From: JAEWSN01 sp942493335
Lineage (GTDB): Bacteria > Bacillota > Clostridia > DSM-8532
Length of the DNA: 64,000 bases
Direction of reading: 5' to 3'
Assembly: GCA_942493335.1 (NCBI GenBank)
Contig: OW818693.1
Span: forward strand, 2,418,001 to 2,482,000
In this document: one piece after another, positions 9,501 through 17,766 of the stretch
Numbering within the stretch: the first letter of the stretch is position 1
Layout of the letters: each line of letters starts with the position of its first letter
Made by a program: the position numbers and the translations under genes
Notes under the pieces: model-generated
Seen by the model: the letters and a program-made list of their open reading frames with translations, nothing else
Told to the model about the DNA's origin: nothing
Database searches by the model: none

Positions 9501-9631
9501 GATGAGGATACCGATACAGAAGCGGTCGCAGGCAGAATACCGCCAACCATCCCGGAGAGCAGGATGAAGGCCAGTACGAAGGCGAACAGCCGGGAGACCT
9601 GTGCAGATTTCCCGATTGCGGGAATCCTCAT
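6521..9631 (-). CDS. Membrane-bound ABC-substrate-binding-like sensor with PAS, GGDEF and EAL domains
   Basis: This 1,036-residue protein probably senses an external ligand and hydrolyses or modulates cyclic di-GMP. In order it has an N-terminal signal/TM helix (about 15-35), a periplasmic-binding-like domain of the ABC_sub_bind type (about 75-360), a TM helix (about 390-415), a short coiled coil, a PAS domain (about 470-590), GGDEF (about 600-760) and EAL (about 770-1020). The GGDEF motif RMGGDEF is intact but the inhibitory RxxD site is absent (PPAG in its place). EAL residues are present: EALLRW, MEITES, DDFGTGYSS and the VVAEGVE loop. The GAGAGGAG ribosome site fixes the start. It is monocistronic, downstream of the chemoreceptor terminator. 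Confidence 0.9.
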   Translation of the reverse strand: MRIPAIGKSAQVSRLFAFVLAFILLSGMVGGILPATASVSVSSSAAVSDSGMATSSLSAASAPAGGSVVSPGIISRVPHVLIVNSYHPGYIWTERLEDAIISRLEAQYPGIDISSEYLDWKRHPDPETLKLLLPIMRKRYLERPPDLILTTDDAALQFVLDNRKDAFGDPPIVFCGVSEIKGKAFMADHDRLTGVAENLDVEGTLKLAFESRPETKTLYLVYENSESGTPVGMEAEAVARRLAPEVAIVHWNDRTSDEIRRMAALLPKDALVFFAAYNRDSAGMVLPMQQFGDLLFADCPVPVFCLNDFVVGHHVLGGSVIDARVHGRTAAELAIRVLSGEPVSRIPFWNELTVTRLFDYGEMQRLGLKEGNVPGNVEILNRPYSLFREYRMLFLGILFVILFLSFLTIGLLLAIQSRKRADRLLQASHMELLAVNGQMAAVNAQLTQTDDELRAHNADLAEQKRLLELSEERYRLVSEAARDAIWDWHIPEDRLVISGRISGLAASDLSGCVRMEDWFACMHPDDREQAQSTLAGGISQRAPAYSSEFRILAADGTYRWILSIGVPVFDSSGCPIRMIGTHADVTDMKLQQETITHIAYHDSLTGLPNRQLMKDRAEAAIREAKERRMGLALLFTDMDNFKVVNDSFGHPTGDELLREVASRFREAVPPAGIVGRMGGDEFTILMPDIRNKEDAERLAREVLDRFRHPMQVGGMTFHIGMSVGIARYPEDGSDFDALLRSADTAMYAAKSAGKNHYRLFERSMDAAARDRYLLEDGLRHALERNELSLHFQPIHFLSDDRLIGFEALLRWQSPEHGQIPPSRFIPIAEETGLILPIGEWVLEEAARFYGRLGPGLDQYFHIGVNVSVLQLVQDDFTGMVQRTLQKTGLPANRLLMEITESVLMESFGQNAAKLTELSDIGIQIALDDFGTGYSSLTYLRKLPIHVLKIDKSFIDDIRSADDSASHAGGIIKLAREWGFLVVAEGVEEEHQRQYLLRYGCDLMQGYLRSRPLPEEEALRYAMDRLSSGERVSAENL

Positions 9632-9745
9632 GCGATACTCCTCTCCGGAAGAGCGGATTCACCGGGTCATGGACAGATCCGCTTAAGGAATACATACCCC
9701 GCTTTGAAATCCTTCTACCGGCGCCCCTGTAAAAGTGACACGACG

Positions 9746-9781
9746 AAAAGGGGCCATCCTGTGAAACCACAAGAAGGCCCC
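9746..9781 (-). terminator. Terminator of the chemoreceptor gene
   Basis: A GGGGCC/GGCCCC stem with an inner CTTGTG/CACAGG helix is followed by TTTTCG on the minus strand, about 90 bases past the chemoreceptor stop. Confidence 0.7.
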
Positions 9782-9868
9782 GACATGAATGCCTTGGGAT
9801 ATTATGGGATCCTACAGAATGCGTCTGGATACCTTCGGGATACATCCTGATAACTTGGGCCGTCCGGT

Positions 9869-12145
9869 TCAGATCTTGAAACGTCCGATCACTTCCTGCA
9901 GTGCGCGGGCATCTGCTCCAAGCGTCTTCGCAAACTGCGTCATTTCGTCGATGCTGGCCAGCTGCTGTTCACTGGAGGCCATGACCTCCTCCGTAGATGC
10001 GGCAGTCTCCTCGGACACAGCGGAGATGTTCTGGATGGCCAACAGGGTATCCTGCTTCGCCTGATCCATCTCCCCCACATCGTGCAGAATGACATGGACA
10101 TGGCCGACCAGCTGATTCAGGGATCCGTTGATTTCATTGAAGGCATTGACGGCATTGACCAGTGCGATGTCCTGCGAATGGAGGATGTCGCCTGTCTGTT
10201 CCGCCTTGCGTGCGGTTGCCATGGTTTGTTTCTGCGTTTCCACGACAATGCCTCCGATTTCGCGGGTGGCTTTCATGGATTGTTCCGCCAGCTTGCGGAC
10301 TTCCTCCGCGACCACCGCGAAGCCGCGGCCCATGTCACCGGCACGCGCCGCCTCGATGGCCGCATTCAGGGCAAGAAGGTTTGTCTGGTCCGCAATGCCG
10401 TTGATGACCTTGACGATGTTTCCGATGGACTCGGAGCGGCTGCTCAACATCCGGATGTCTTCCAGGATGGTTCGGATGATTTCGTTGGTCTCCTTCGTCT
10501 TCCTGTCCAGATCCCCGATGGCATCCAGTCCGTGCCGGGTCCTGCGGACCGAATCATTGGTAACTTGTTCGATGATCCCTGTCTTTTCCTCGACGGTAAT
10601 CATGGTGCTGGACAGGAGGCTCATCTTGTTGACACCCTGTTCGGCGTCCTGCGCCTGGGAGGTGGCGCCCTGGGCGATTTCCGACATGGCCGTGGAAATG
10701 TCCCTCGAGACCTGGGCCACACGCTGCGTGGAGTCCTCCACCAATACGGCGGACGCAGCCACATGGTCCGAAGTCCCCGCCGTGTGCTCAATCAGACTTC
10801 GCATGCTGGCGATCATGCCATTGATGGATTTCGTGAGGATCCCGAGTTCATCCTGACGGCCCGAAACGGACCGCCCCGTAAGATCACCCGAGGCGGCCTG
10901 CTCCGACGCCCGGACGAGGTGGTTGATGCTGCGGCTCATACTGCTGGCCATGTAGAGTCCGATCCCGGCGGAAAGAACGCCGGCAATCAGCACAAAGACA
11001 AGCGTGAGCACAAGGATGTCGCTGGCACCTGACAGCAGTGTGGAATAGGGCATCAGACCGGTCAGAACGAACCCATACCCGGGCAGTTTCTCGGTGATGG
11101 CCAGGTACTTCCCGCCCTGATAGACAACATCCTCACAGAAACTGGCATTGTCCTTCTCCGACACATACCGCGTGACGAAGTCCGTCTTCGAGAAATCATA
11201 GGCTGCAGCCGCTTTCGGGTCCACCAGCGCCTTGGCTTCCTCTGTAGCGGCGTACCGGGTTGCCAGATCATACCCATCCGGACCGACAATGTGCGCCTGC
11301 GCATTCTCCCCGAGCGACATGTCGCCGATGAAGCTGTTGAGCACCTGTGGATTGAGCATGGCGATCAGGATGCCCATGGATTTACCGGTGAGGGCGTTCC
11401 GCAGGGACCGCACATAGAAAAGCTGTGGTTCCTTCTCATTGTAGTCAAGCCTTGTCGTGGAACTGTCCGCTCCCTTGCAGTATTCGTCGATGACGGTGTG
11501 ATCGGTTACCCATACCCCTGTTCCGGCTGCATCCGAAGCCAGTTTCAGAAGCTTCATCTCCATGACCTTCTTCACATCCGTATTGGCAAAAGGAGAATAG
11601 ACGATGTTCCTTTCCCCGAAGATGGCGATGCTTCGGATCGTCGGATCCGCCATGGTGAGGGATGAAATCAATGTTTGCACGTTGGTGGCCGATACTTTCC
11701 GTTTCGCGGCATCATCCGAAGTAAAGCAGGTCCGGACCTCTTCATTCGTCAGCATCTGCACCGTACTGCTTTCAACTTTCGACATGATGAGACGGAGATA
11801 TTCCGCCTTGCCTGCCATGACATGCCGGGATGACTCCTTCGCATTGGCAGTCAGAGAGGCGGAAGCCTTTTCATAGGAGATCATGCCGAGAAGAACCAAA
11901 AAAGCCACCGGGATGAGGAAGGATACAATAAGCTTTGCGCGGATGCTGCGATTGAATCCGGTGAAGATGCGCCAATGGGCGATCCCTTGAAAAAAAGCCC
12001 GTTTACCCGGATTCAAAGGATTTTCCTCCCCCCTTTCGGCCTTGCTGCGGCGGTTTGTCTGCTGCAGTCCGCCGGACAGTCCATTTCCCGCTCTTGTTCC
12101 TGAAGTCGTGTTCTGTTTTCCGATCTTTATCTTTCCGATCTTCAT
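9869..12145 (-). CDS. Methyl-accepting chemotaxis protein (dCache-type sensor)
   Basis: This 758-residue chemoreceptor would control the CheA kinase from the inner membrane. It has TM1 around residues 72-92, a large external sensor of dCache type (about 95-370), TM2 (about 375-398), a HAMP domain (about 398-450) and a cytoplasmic signalling hairpin (about 480-740). The hairpin tip has the highly conserved IADQTNLLALNAAIEAARAG sequence, followed by GFAVVAEEVRKLAEQS. It has an unusual basic cytoplasmic N-terminal extension of about 65 residues before TM1. The start is supported by AAGGAGC. No other che gene is adjacent, and it has its own terminator. Confidence 0.93.
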   Translation of the reverse strand: MKIGKIKIGKQNTTSGTRAGNGLSGGLQQTNRRSKAERGEENPLNPGKRAFFQGIAHWRIFTGFNRSIRAKLIVSFLIPVAFLVLLGMISYEKASASLTANAKESSRHVMAGKAEYLRLIMSKVESSTVQMLTNEEVRTCFTSDDAAKRKVSATNVQTLISSLTMADPTIRSIAIFGERNIVYSPFANTDVKKVMEMKLLKLASDAAGTGVWVTDHTVIDEYCKGADSSTTRLDYNEKEPQLFYVRSLRNALTGKSMGILIAMLNPQVLNSFIGDMSLGENAQAHIVGPDGYDLATRYAATEEAKALVDPKAAAAYDFSKTDFVTRYVSEKDNASFCEDVVYQGGKYLAITEKLPGYGFVLTGLMPYSTLLSGASDILVLTLVFVLIAGVLSAGIGLYMASSMSRSINHLVRASEQAASGDLTGRSVSGRQDELGILTKSINGMIASMRSLIEHTAGTSDHVAASAVLVEDSTQRVAQVSRDISTAMSEIAQGATSQAQDAEQGVNKMSLLSSTMITVEEKTGIIEQVTNDSVRRTRHGLDAIGDLDRKTKETNEIIRTILEDIRMLSSRSESIGNIVKVINGIADQTNLLALNAAIEAARAGDMGRGFAVVAEEVRKLAEQSMKATREIGGIVVETQKQTMATARKAEQTGDILHSQDIALVNAVNAFNEINGSLNQLVGHVHVILHDVGEMDQAKQDTLLAIQNISAVSEETAASTEEVMASSEQQLASIDEMTQFAKTLGADARALQEVIGRFKI

Positions 12146-12650
12146 GATGCCTGCTCCTTATGCCTTTACTGCTGTGCCGGTATTTTGTATATGTGGATGT
12201 TTGCACGCGGACGGAAGCAATCCCGTGACGCACCGTCCGGTTCAGACCGGCAGGGATCGCGTACGGGTACGCTAAAGGGACATGCGGGGCTCCGCCTGTC
12301 GAAACAAACAAAAATCATGGCGCCTGAACAGACCTGATGACTCAAGTTCCTTGGAAAAGGAAAAGAGACGGATTGCGCATTCTTCCCCTGTCGAAGGAAG
12401 AACGGCTGCTTTGCGATCTGCAACGATCGAGGAATGACTGCATCTGATCGATTGAATGAAAGCAGGACCCGGCCACAGAAAGCGCTCCGGATCACGGCAA
12501 ATGACCAATCCCTTCCGTGTCGCGGCGTCCCTGTCAGCCCGCCGTCCTACAGATCGGAATCATTATGTCGCCAATCATAACACAGGTCGTTCTGTGTGAA
12601 AAGTCACATTCCATAGTTATGGAATCCACTGGAAACGAATCATCCCTGAC
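12146..12650. other. Intergenic region upstream of the chemoreceptor
   Basis: About 500 bases lie between the clpC terminator and the chemoreceptor start. No coding pattern, tRNA, cyclic di-GMP riboswitch core or sigma-D (TAAA-N15-GCCGATAA) promoter could be recognised. It presumably holds the chemoreceptor promoter. Confidence 0.4.
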
Positions 12651-12705
12651 AAAAAAACGCCCTTTCCGCTTCGCCCGGAAAACCGGATCCAGCAAACAAG
12701 GGCGT
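12651..12705 (-). terminator. Rho-independent terminator of the clpC operon
   Basis: A long stem closed by ACGCCCTT/AAGGGCGT, with an inner CCGG-rich helix, is followed by seven T residues on the minus strand, 29 bases past the clpC stop. Confidence 0.9.
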
Positions 12706-12733
12706 CTCTCTCTGTGTTGGAAGGAAAACATCT

Positions 12734-15241
12734 TTACACGCCTTGCGAGGGCAATTCTCCCTGTAACAGGTGGTCCTCCCGCGTGGCAAATTCAAGTTGC
12801 GCAGGAAGGTCCGCCCTTTCCAGCACAGGTTCGTTGTCCTTCATCACAAAACGCGCCGTATCCCCTTCCTTCACCACGCCGTCCAGCATGGCTTCCGCAA
12901 GCTTGTCCTCGATCCGCTCCTGGATGGTGCGGCGCAGCGGGCGGGCGCCGTAGGTCTTGTCGTATCCCTTTTCGGAAAGCCAGTCCTTCACTTCGTCCGT
13001 CACTTCCAGTGTGATGCCGTTCGCAAACAGCCGCTTGCCCACATCGTCCACCATCAGGGTGGCGATCTGGCGGATTTCCCCGATGACCAGCGGATGGAAC
13101 ACGATGATGTCGTCCACGCGGTTGAGGAATTCCGGCCGGAACTGGCGTTTCAGTTCACCCATGACACTCTTCTTCATGTCGTCGTAGTCGCGCTGGACGT
13201 TCTCGACGGCAATGCCGAACCCGAGATGCTTCGGTTCCACGATTTCGCGCGCTCCGACGTTGGAGGTCAAAATCAGCACGGTGTTGCGGAAGTCGACGGT
13301 ACGGCCCTGGGCATCGGTGAGCCGGCCTTCGTCCAGAATCTGCAGCAGCATGTTGAACACATCCGGATGCGCCTTTTCGATTTCATCGAACAGGAGCACG
13401 GAATACGGCTTGCGACGCACCTTTTCGGTGAGCTGACCACCCTCGTCGTAACCGACGTAGCCGGGAGGCGAACCCACAAGACGGGAGACGCTGTGCTTTT
13501 CCATATACTCGCTCATGTCGATGCGGATCATCGCGCTTTCATCCCCGAACATGGCTTCCGCCAAAGCTTTCGAGAGTTCGGTCTTGCCGACGCCCGTCGG
13601 GCCCATGAAAATGAACGAGCCAACCGGACGCTTCGGATCCTTCAGGCCGACACGACCACGGCGGATGGCACGGGAAACCGCCTTGACGGCTTCCTCCTGC
13701 CCGATGACACGGCCGTGCAGCACGCCTTCCAGGTTCTTCAGGCGTTCGCCTTCCTCCTGGGCCAGCCGGTTGACCGGAATGCCGGTCCACGAGCCGATGA
13801 TGTCCGCGATCTCCTCTTCCGTCACCAGTTGCAGGCGGGACTGGTTCTGAACTTTCCAGGCCTCGCGGCGGATGTTCAGTTCGTCCTTCATTTTGTTTTC
13901 TTCATCACGAAGCGAAGCGGCTTTCTCGAACTCCTGGTTGACGATGGCGTCTTCCTTCATCTTATGGAGCGTTTCGATCTTTTGATCCAGCTCCTTCAGG
14001 TCCGGCGGAGCCGTATAGGTGGCGAGCCGGACCTTCGAGGACGCCTCGTCGATCAGGTCGATGGCCTTGTCCGGCAGGTGCCGGTCGCTGATGTAGCGCG
14101 CGGAAAGTTTCACAGCCGCCTCGATGGCCTTGTCCGTGATCTTCACGCTGTGATGCGCCTCATATTTGTCGCGGATGCCCATGAGGATGGCGATGGCCTC
14201 CTCCTGCGTCGGTTCGCCGACGTTGATCGGCTGGAACCGGCGTTCGAGCGCCGCGTCCTTTTCAATGTGCTTGCGGTACTCGTCCAGCGTGGTTGCGCCG
14301 ATGATCTGGATTTCACCGCGTGCAAGCAGGGGCTTGAGGATATTGGCCGCGTCGATGGCGCCTTCGGCTGCGCCTGCGCCGACGATCGTGTGCATCTCGT
14401 CGATGAACAGGATGACATTGCCGGCCTGGCGGATTTCCTCGATGGATTTCTTCAGACGCTCCTCAAACTCGCCGCGGTACTTCGCCCCGGCGACCATGGA
14501 GGAAAGGTCCAGCGTAACGACACGCTTGTCCTTCAGGGTTTCCGGCACATTGCCTTCAACGATCTTCTGGGCGAGGCCTTCGCAGATGGCGGTCTTGCCG
14601 ACGCCGGGCTCTCCGATGAGGCACGGGTTGTTCTTCGTGCGCCGGGACAGGATCTGGATGACCCGCTCGATTTCCTTGTCGCGTCCGATGACCGGATCCA
14701 CCTTGCCTTCCCGTACCATGACAGTGAGATCACGTCCGAAGGAATCCAGCGTGGGCGTATCGATGTCATTGGCTTTCGGCTTCGCGGCGGCCGTCGCGGC
14801 TGGGGTATCCTCGGACAGCATGCCGAGCACGCCTTCGTAGAGCTTGTGGATGTCGAGGCCCATTTCAGTCAGGATGCGGACCGCGACACTCTCCCCTTCG
14901 CGCATGATGGCGAGAAGAATGTGTTCGGTGCCGATGAAATTCTGGCCCATTCTGCGCGCTTCCGCATAAGAAAGCTCCAAAACCCGCTTCGTGCGCGGAG
15001 TGTGCTGGACGTTCTGGGTCTGTCCGTCGCCACGGCCGATCAGTTCCATGATGGTCTGGGTGAGACGGGCCTCATTGACGTTGTTCGCGGAGAGGACGGA
15101 AGCGGCGACGCCGGTCCCTTCCTTCACAAGACCCCACAGGATGTGTTCGGTGCCGATGTAGCTGTGACCCATGCCCTGCGCGAAATCCTTCGCGAGGTTG
15201 AGGGCTGTTTCCGCCTTTTTCGTAAATTTACCGTAGATCAT
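12734..15241 (-). CDS. clpC: ATP-dependent Clp protease ATP-binding subunit ClpC
   Basis: ClpC is the AAA+ unfoldase that feeds arginine-phosphorylated and adaptor-bound proteins to ClpP. The 835-residue product has a duplicated Clp N-domain (residues 1-145, repeats beginning with TEHIL), AAA1 with Walker A GEPGVGKT (about 207), a middle domain with a UVR-type motif (about 420-455), and AAA2 with GPTGVGKTEL (about 545). It ends with the usual C-terminal D2 small domain. It is the last gene of ctsR-mcsA-mcsB-clpC, 131 bases after mcsB, with an AGAGGTG ribosome site. That gap shows no obvious second promoter. Regulation by CtsR upstream of ctsR is likely. Confidence 0.98.
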   Translation of the reverse strand: MIYGKFTKKAETALNLAKDFAQGMGHSYIGTEHILWGLVKEGTGVAASVLSANNVNEARLTQTIMELIGRGDGQTQNVQHTPRTKRVLELSYAEARRMGQNFIGTEHILLAIMREGESVAVRILTEMGLDIHKLYEGVLGMLSEDTPAATAAAKPKANDIDTPTLDSFGRDLTVMVREGKVDPVIGRDKEIERVIQILSRRTKNNPCLIGEPGVGKTAICEGLAQKIVEGNVPETLKDKRVVTLDLSSMVAGAKYRGEFEERLKKSIEEIRQAGNVILFIDEMHTIVGAGAAEGAIDAANILKPLLARGEIQIIGATTLDEYRKHIEKDAALERRFQPINVGEPTQEEAIAILMGIRDKYEAHHSVKITDKAIEAAVKLSARYISDRHLPDKAIDLIDEASSKVRLATYTAPPDLKELDQKIETLHKMKEDAIVNQEFEKAASLRDEENKMKDELNIRREAWKVQNQSRLQLVTEEEIADIIGSWTGIPVNRLAQEEGERLKNLEGVLHGRVIGQEEAVKAVSRAIRRGRVGLKDPKRPVGSFIFMGPTGVGKTELSKALAEAMFGDESAMIRIDMSEYMEKHSVSRLVGSPPGYVGYDEGGQLTEKVRRKPYSVLLFDEIEKAHPDVFNMLLQILDEGRLTDAQGRTVDFRNTVLILTSNVGAREIVEPKHLGFGIAVENVQRDYDDMKKSVMGELKRQFRPEFLNRVDDIIVFHPLVIGEIRQIATLMVDDVGKRLFANGITLEVTDEVKDWLSEKGYDKTYGARPLRRTIQERIEDKLAEAMLDGVVKEGDTARFVMKDNEPVLERADLPAQLEFATREDHLLQGELPSQGV

Positions 15242-15372
15242 GCTTCACCTCTGGTTTCCGTATCGGGTTTCGTTCCCTTGTGTGTTTGTATTTCATCCGA
15301 CAATAGGTTTGTTGTGGCAGGCTTGTTCTGACAGGATGGTTCTTGCCTTCTTGTTGGATTCATTGCTATTGA

Positions 15373-16410
15373 TCACAGTCCCTGCACCTTCATCGATTCC
15401 CGCACCAGATCGGCGCGGGTCGTATCCCGGTCGTCCGGACGCAGGGCGTGACCGGCCTTCTGCTGGATATTGCCGGGCTGGATGTCCAGCATGAGCGTGT
15501 TCAGTTTGGTTTCGTCGAGTCCCGGCAGCAGACCGAGGTTCACGCCCAGTCTCACGTCGGAAAGCTTCTGGAGGGTCTCCTCCGCGGAGATGATCCGGGC
15601 GGTCCGCAGAACCCCATAGGCGCGGGAGATGCGGTCCTCCAGCCGGATGCCGCTCTGCTTGAGCAGTTCCTGCCGAAGGTTCCGTTCCTGTTCCACAATC
15701 TGGTTCGCCAGGCTCCGCACGCCGGTGATGATGTCGTTCTCCGTTCGGCCGAGCGTCACCTGGTTCGAGATCTGGAAGATGTTCCCCGTCGCTTCGGTGT
15801 TCTCGCCGAACATGCCGCGTACCGCCACGCCAAGCTTGGTGACCGATTCGAGGATGCCCTTGATGGTTCCGGTCATGACCAAAGCCGGCAAGTGAAGCAT
15901 GGCGGAAGCCCGGACGGCTGTCCCGATGTTGGTGGGGCAGCAGGTGAGATATCCGAATTTGGGATCATAGGCGAAATCGATCGTTTCCGAAAGCAGGTTG
16001 TCCAGCTTGTCGGCCAGCGTCCACAAATTGTCGAGCTGCATGCCCGCCCCGAGGACCTGGATGCGAAGATGGTCCTCTTCGTTGAGCATGATGCTGATGT
16101 TCTCGCTCGCGCTGATGATGGCGCCACACTCGATTTTACTCCCGGCAAGCTCCTTGCTCACGAGATGCTTCTCCACGAGAACCTGCCGTTCCACGGCGGG
16201 AAGCTTCGTGAAGTCGATGAACCGGAATTGCTGGGACATGCCGCCATTGCCGTGCATCACGGCTTCCACGGTACGATCCATCACCCTGCGCCGGGTTTCC
16301 GGCATGCTGCGGTGCGGATAGGGATATTCAGCGAAATTTCGGGCCAGACGGACACGGCAGCTGAGTACGACATCCGAATCCGGACCCTTGTCGATATACC
16401 ATTTTGTCAT
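15373..16410 (-). CDS. mcsB: Protein arginine kinase McsB
   Basis: McsB phosphorylates arginines on CtsR and on misfolded proteins, marking them for ClpCP. The 345-residue product is related to the phosphagen kinases: SCRVRLARN near the N-terminus binds phosphate, SENISIMLNEEDHLRIQ is the guanidino-kinase active loop, and an RASAMLHLPALV helix follows. The C-terminal phosphoarginine-binding segment (near TRADLVRESMKV) is present, so the enzyme looks complete. Its ATG overlaps the mcsA stop as ATGA, implying translational coupling with its activator McsA. Confidence 0.97.
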   Translation of the reverse strand: MTKWYIDKGPDSDVVLSCRVRLARNFAEYPYPHRSMPETRRRVMDRTVEAVMHGNGGMSQQFRFIDFTKLPAVERQVLVEKHLVSKELAGSKIECGAIISASENISIMLNEEDHLRIQVLGAGMQLDNLWTLADKLDNLLSETIDFAYDPKFGYLTCCPTNIGTAVRASAMLHLPALVMTGTIKGILESVTKLGVAVRGMFGENTEATGNIFQISNQVTLGRTENDIITGVRSLANQIVEQERNLRQELLKQSGIRLEDRISRAYGVLRTARIISAEETLQKLSDVRLGVNLGLLPGLDETKLNTLMLDIQPGNIQQKAGHALRPDDRDTTRADLVRESMKVQGL

Positions 16411-16916
16411 GCCTTCACCTCGCGGTGCTTCTCCAGCTCCCGGATGCGGTCGCGCAGTTCGGCCGCCTTTTCATAGGCTTCCTCCCGGATGGCGTCCGCC
16501 AGTTCTCCCTTCATTCGTTCCAGTTCCGATGCGGTCAGGGCTTCGCCGGTCACCGAATTGAGTCTGCCCGGGTGTTTCCCGTTGTGCCGGACATGGCCGT
16601 GGATCCGGTTGAGCAGATGCTCCATCGGTTCGGCAAAAGTCGCATAGCATTGGCTGCAACCCATCATGCCGGTCTGGTTGAACTCTTCGAGGGTCATACC
16701 GCAACCCGGACATTCCTCGATGTTCTCTTCCTCTTCCTCATCCTGCGCATGTGTGAAGGCGGCGAGACCCGCCAGCAGATTGTTGAGGTCGATCTTCACG
16801 ATGCCGCTTTCCGCGGCGCACTGGCGGCATACGGAGATTTGCGCCTTTTGCCCGTTCAACGTGCGCGTGATGAACAGTGTGGCCTCCCTTTGGTTGCATA
16901 TCTGGCAAATCGGCAT
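16407..16916 (-). CDS. mcsA: McsA, zinc-binding activator of McsB
   Basis: McsA activates the McsB arginine kinase and helps control CtsR. The 169-residue protein has four CxxC motifs in two pairs (CQIC and CRQC near the N-terminus, CPGC and CSQC around residues 70-90), expected to bind zinc. It ends with a UVR-type coiled helix (ELADAIREEAYEKAAELRDRIRELE), as in UvrB and ClpC. An in-frame ATG lies 28 codons upstream, but ATG 16916 has a strong GGGAGGTGG site and begins with the conserved MPICQICNQREA. It is coupled to mcsB by a 4-base overlap. Confidence 0.96.
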   Translation of the reverse strand: MPICQICNQREATLFITRTLNGQKAQISVCRQCAAESGIVKIDLNNLLAGLAAFTHAQDEEEEENIEECPGCGMTLEEFNQTGMMGCSQCYATFAEPMEHLLNRIHGHVRHNGKHPGRLNSVTGEALTASELERMKGELADAIREEAYEKAAELRDRIRELEKHREVKA

Positions 16917-17028
16917 GACGCCCACCTCCCGTCTTGCCTCCCTCCGGCGTGATTCATGCGGTTTTCCGTTTGCCGCATTGCCGCCGGAACCGGAGGACAA
17001 GGAATGATGACGGATTCCAGGAAAAAGA

Positions 17029-17490
17029 TCAGAGGACGGTCAGGCTCATCAGCATGTTTTTCATCATGCAGGCACGAACGTTGTCCCGCTTTTCCATCGG
17101 AACATCCACCAGCGCCTTGTCCGAGAGCGCCGCCCGCATGAGCGAAGCTTCCCTGACATCGATCATCTCGTAATCGAAGAAATTATTGATGAACACCTCG
17201 CAGGTATGCTGCGAGAGGCTGTCCCCGATCGCCGAGATGATGTGCATGAGGTAGTCGCCGGCGCAGTCTATGTTGAAGCGCCGGATGCTGATGCTGCCAC
17301 CGCCTCCCCTGCGGCTCTCCACATAATACCCCTTGTCGTTGGTAAACCGCGTCGAGATGACGTAGTTGATCTGTGAAGGTACGCAGTTGAAGCGGTTGGC
17401 AAGCTCGTTCCGCTGGATTTCCACACTTCCGTGCATGTCATTGAGCATTTCCTTGAGGAACGTCTCAATGATGTCACTGAGTCTTGCCAT
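17029..17490 (-). CDS. ctsR: Class III stress-gene repressor CtsR
   Basis: CtsR is a dimeric winged-helix repressor of clp genes that senses heat through a glycine-rich wing. The 153-residue protein begins MARLSDIIETFLKEML and has the DNA-binding helix (VPSQINYVISTRF) and the RRGGGGSISI wing loop; the C-terminal half is the McsB/ClpC-responsive dimer domain. It is first in the four-gene operon, 112 bases upstream of mcsA, with an AAGGGGTG site. A tandem heptad CtsR operator overlaps its own promoter, so it is autoregulated. Confidence 0.97.
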   Translation of the reverse strand: MARLSDIIETFLKEMLNDMHGSVEIQRNELANRFNCVPSQINYVISTRFTNDKGYYVESRRGGGGSISIRRFNIDCAGDYLMHIISAIGDSLSQHTCEVFINNFFDYEMIDVREASLMRAALSDKALVDVPMEKRDNVRACMMKNMLMSLTVL

Positions 17491-17641
17491 GATTCACCCC
17501 TTCATTCCGGAAGAACCCCGTTCCGCTCCCGAGCCGGCTGTTGCCATTCCCGGAATTTCGCGTTGCGGCCGGTCTTCCTGTCTCTCCCTGTATGATAGTT
17601 TCCACCGGTTTCAGGTCTTGTACCGGAAACCTCAAGATTTC

Positions 17642-17658
17642 TCTGACTATCTCTGACT
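17642..17658 (-). promoter_or_regulatory. CtsR operator (tandem heptads)
   Basis: The minus strand reads AGTCAGA-GAT-AGTCAGA. This reproduces the known CtsR box layout of two RGTCAAA heptads separated by NAN, with G for A at one position in each heptad. It lies just downstream of the -10, where bound CtsR would block transcription. Confidence 0.8.
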
Positions 17659-17661
17659 ATC

Positions 17662-17690
17662 ATTATACAAGGACGACCGGTTGAATGCAA
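17662..17690 (-). promoter_or_regulatory. ctsR operon promoter
   Basis: A perfect TATAAT (minus strand, 17662-17667) is separated by 17 bases from TTGCAT (17685-17690). The -35 lies in a perfect inverted repeat that spans 17673-17698. Confidence 0.75.
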
Positions 17691-17698
17691 CCGGTCGT
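17673..17698. terminator. Perfect 11-bp inverted repeat at the ctsR promoter
   Basis: The arms ACGACCGGTTG and CAACCGGTCGT enclose a 4-base loop. It lies 69 bases past the stop of the upstream GGDEF/HD-GYP gene and may end that transcript, although only a weak T-run follows. It also overlaps the -35 of ctsR. Confidence 0.45.
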
Positions 17699-17766
17699 TT
17701 GGCGGGAGATTGCCGGAGGAATCCCGCGGGTACGTGCATGGAGCGTGGGCCGGAGACGACCTAAAC

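Noticed and set aside
12180..12420. Cyclic di-GMP riboswitch upstream of the chemoreceptor
   Set aside because: A GATCGCAAAGC segment resembles part of the GEMM core but the remaining core elements are missing.
12770..15331. 853-codon plus-strand frame opposite clpC
   Set aside because: Antisense shadow of the conserved clpC gene, with no family match or ribosome site.
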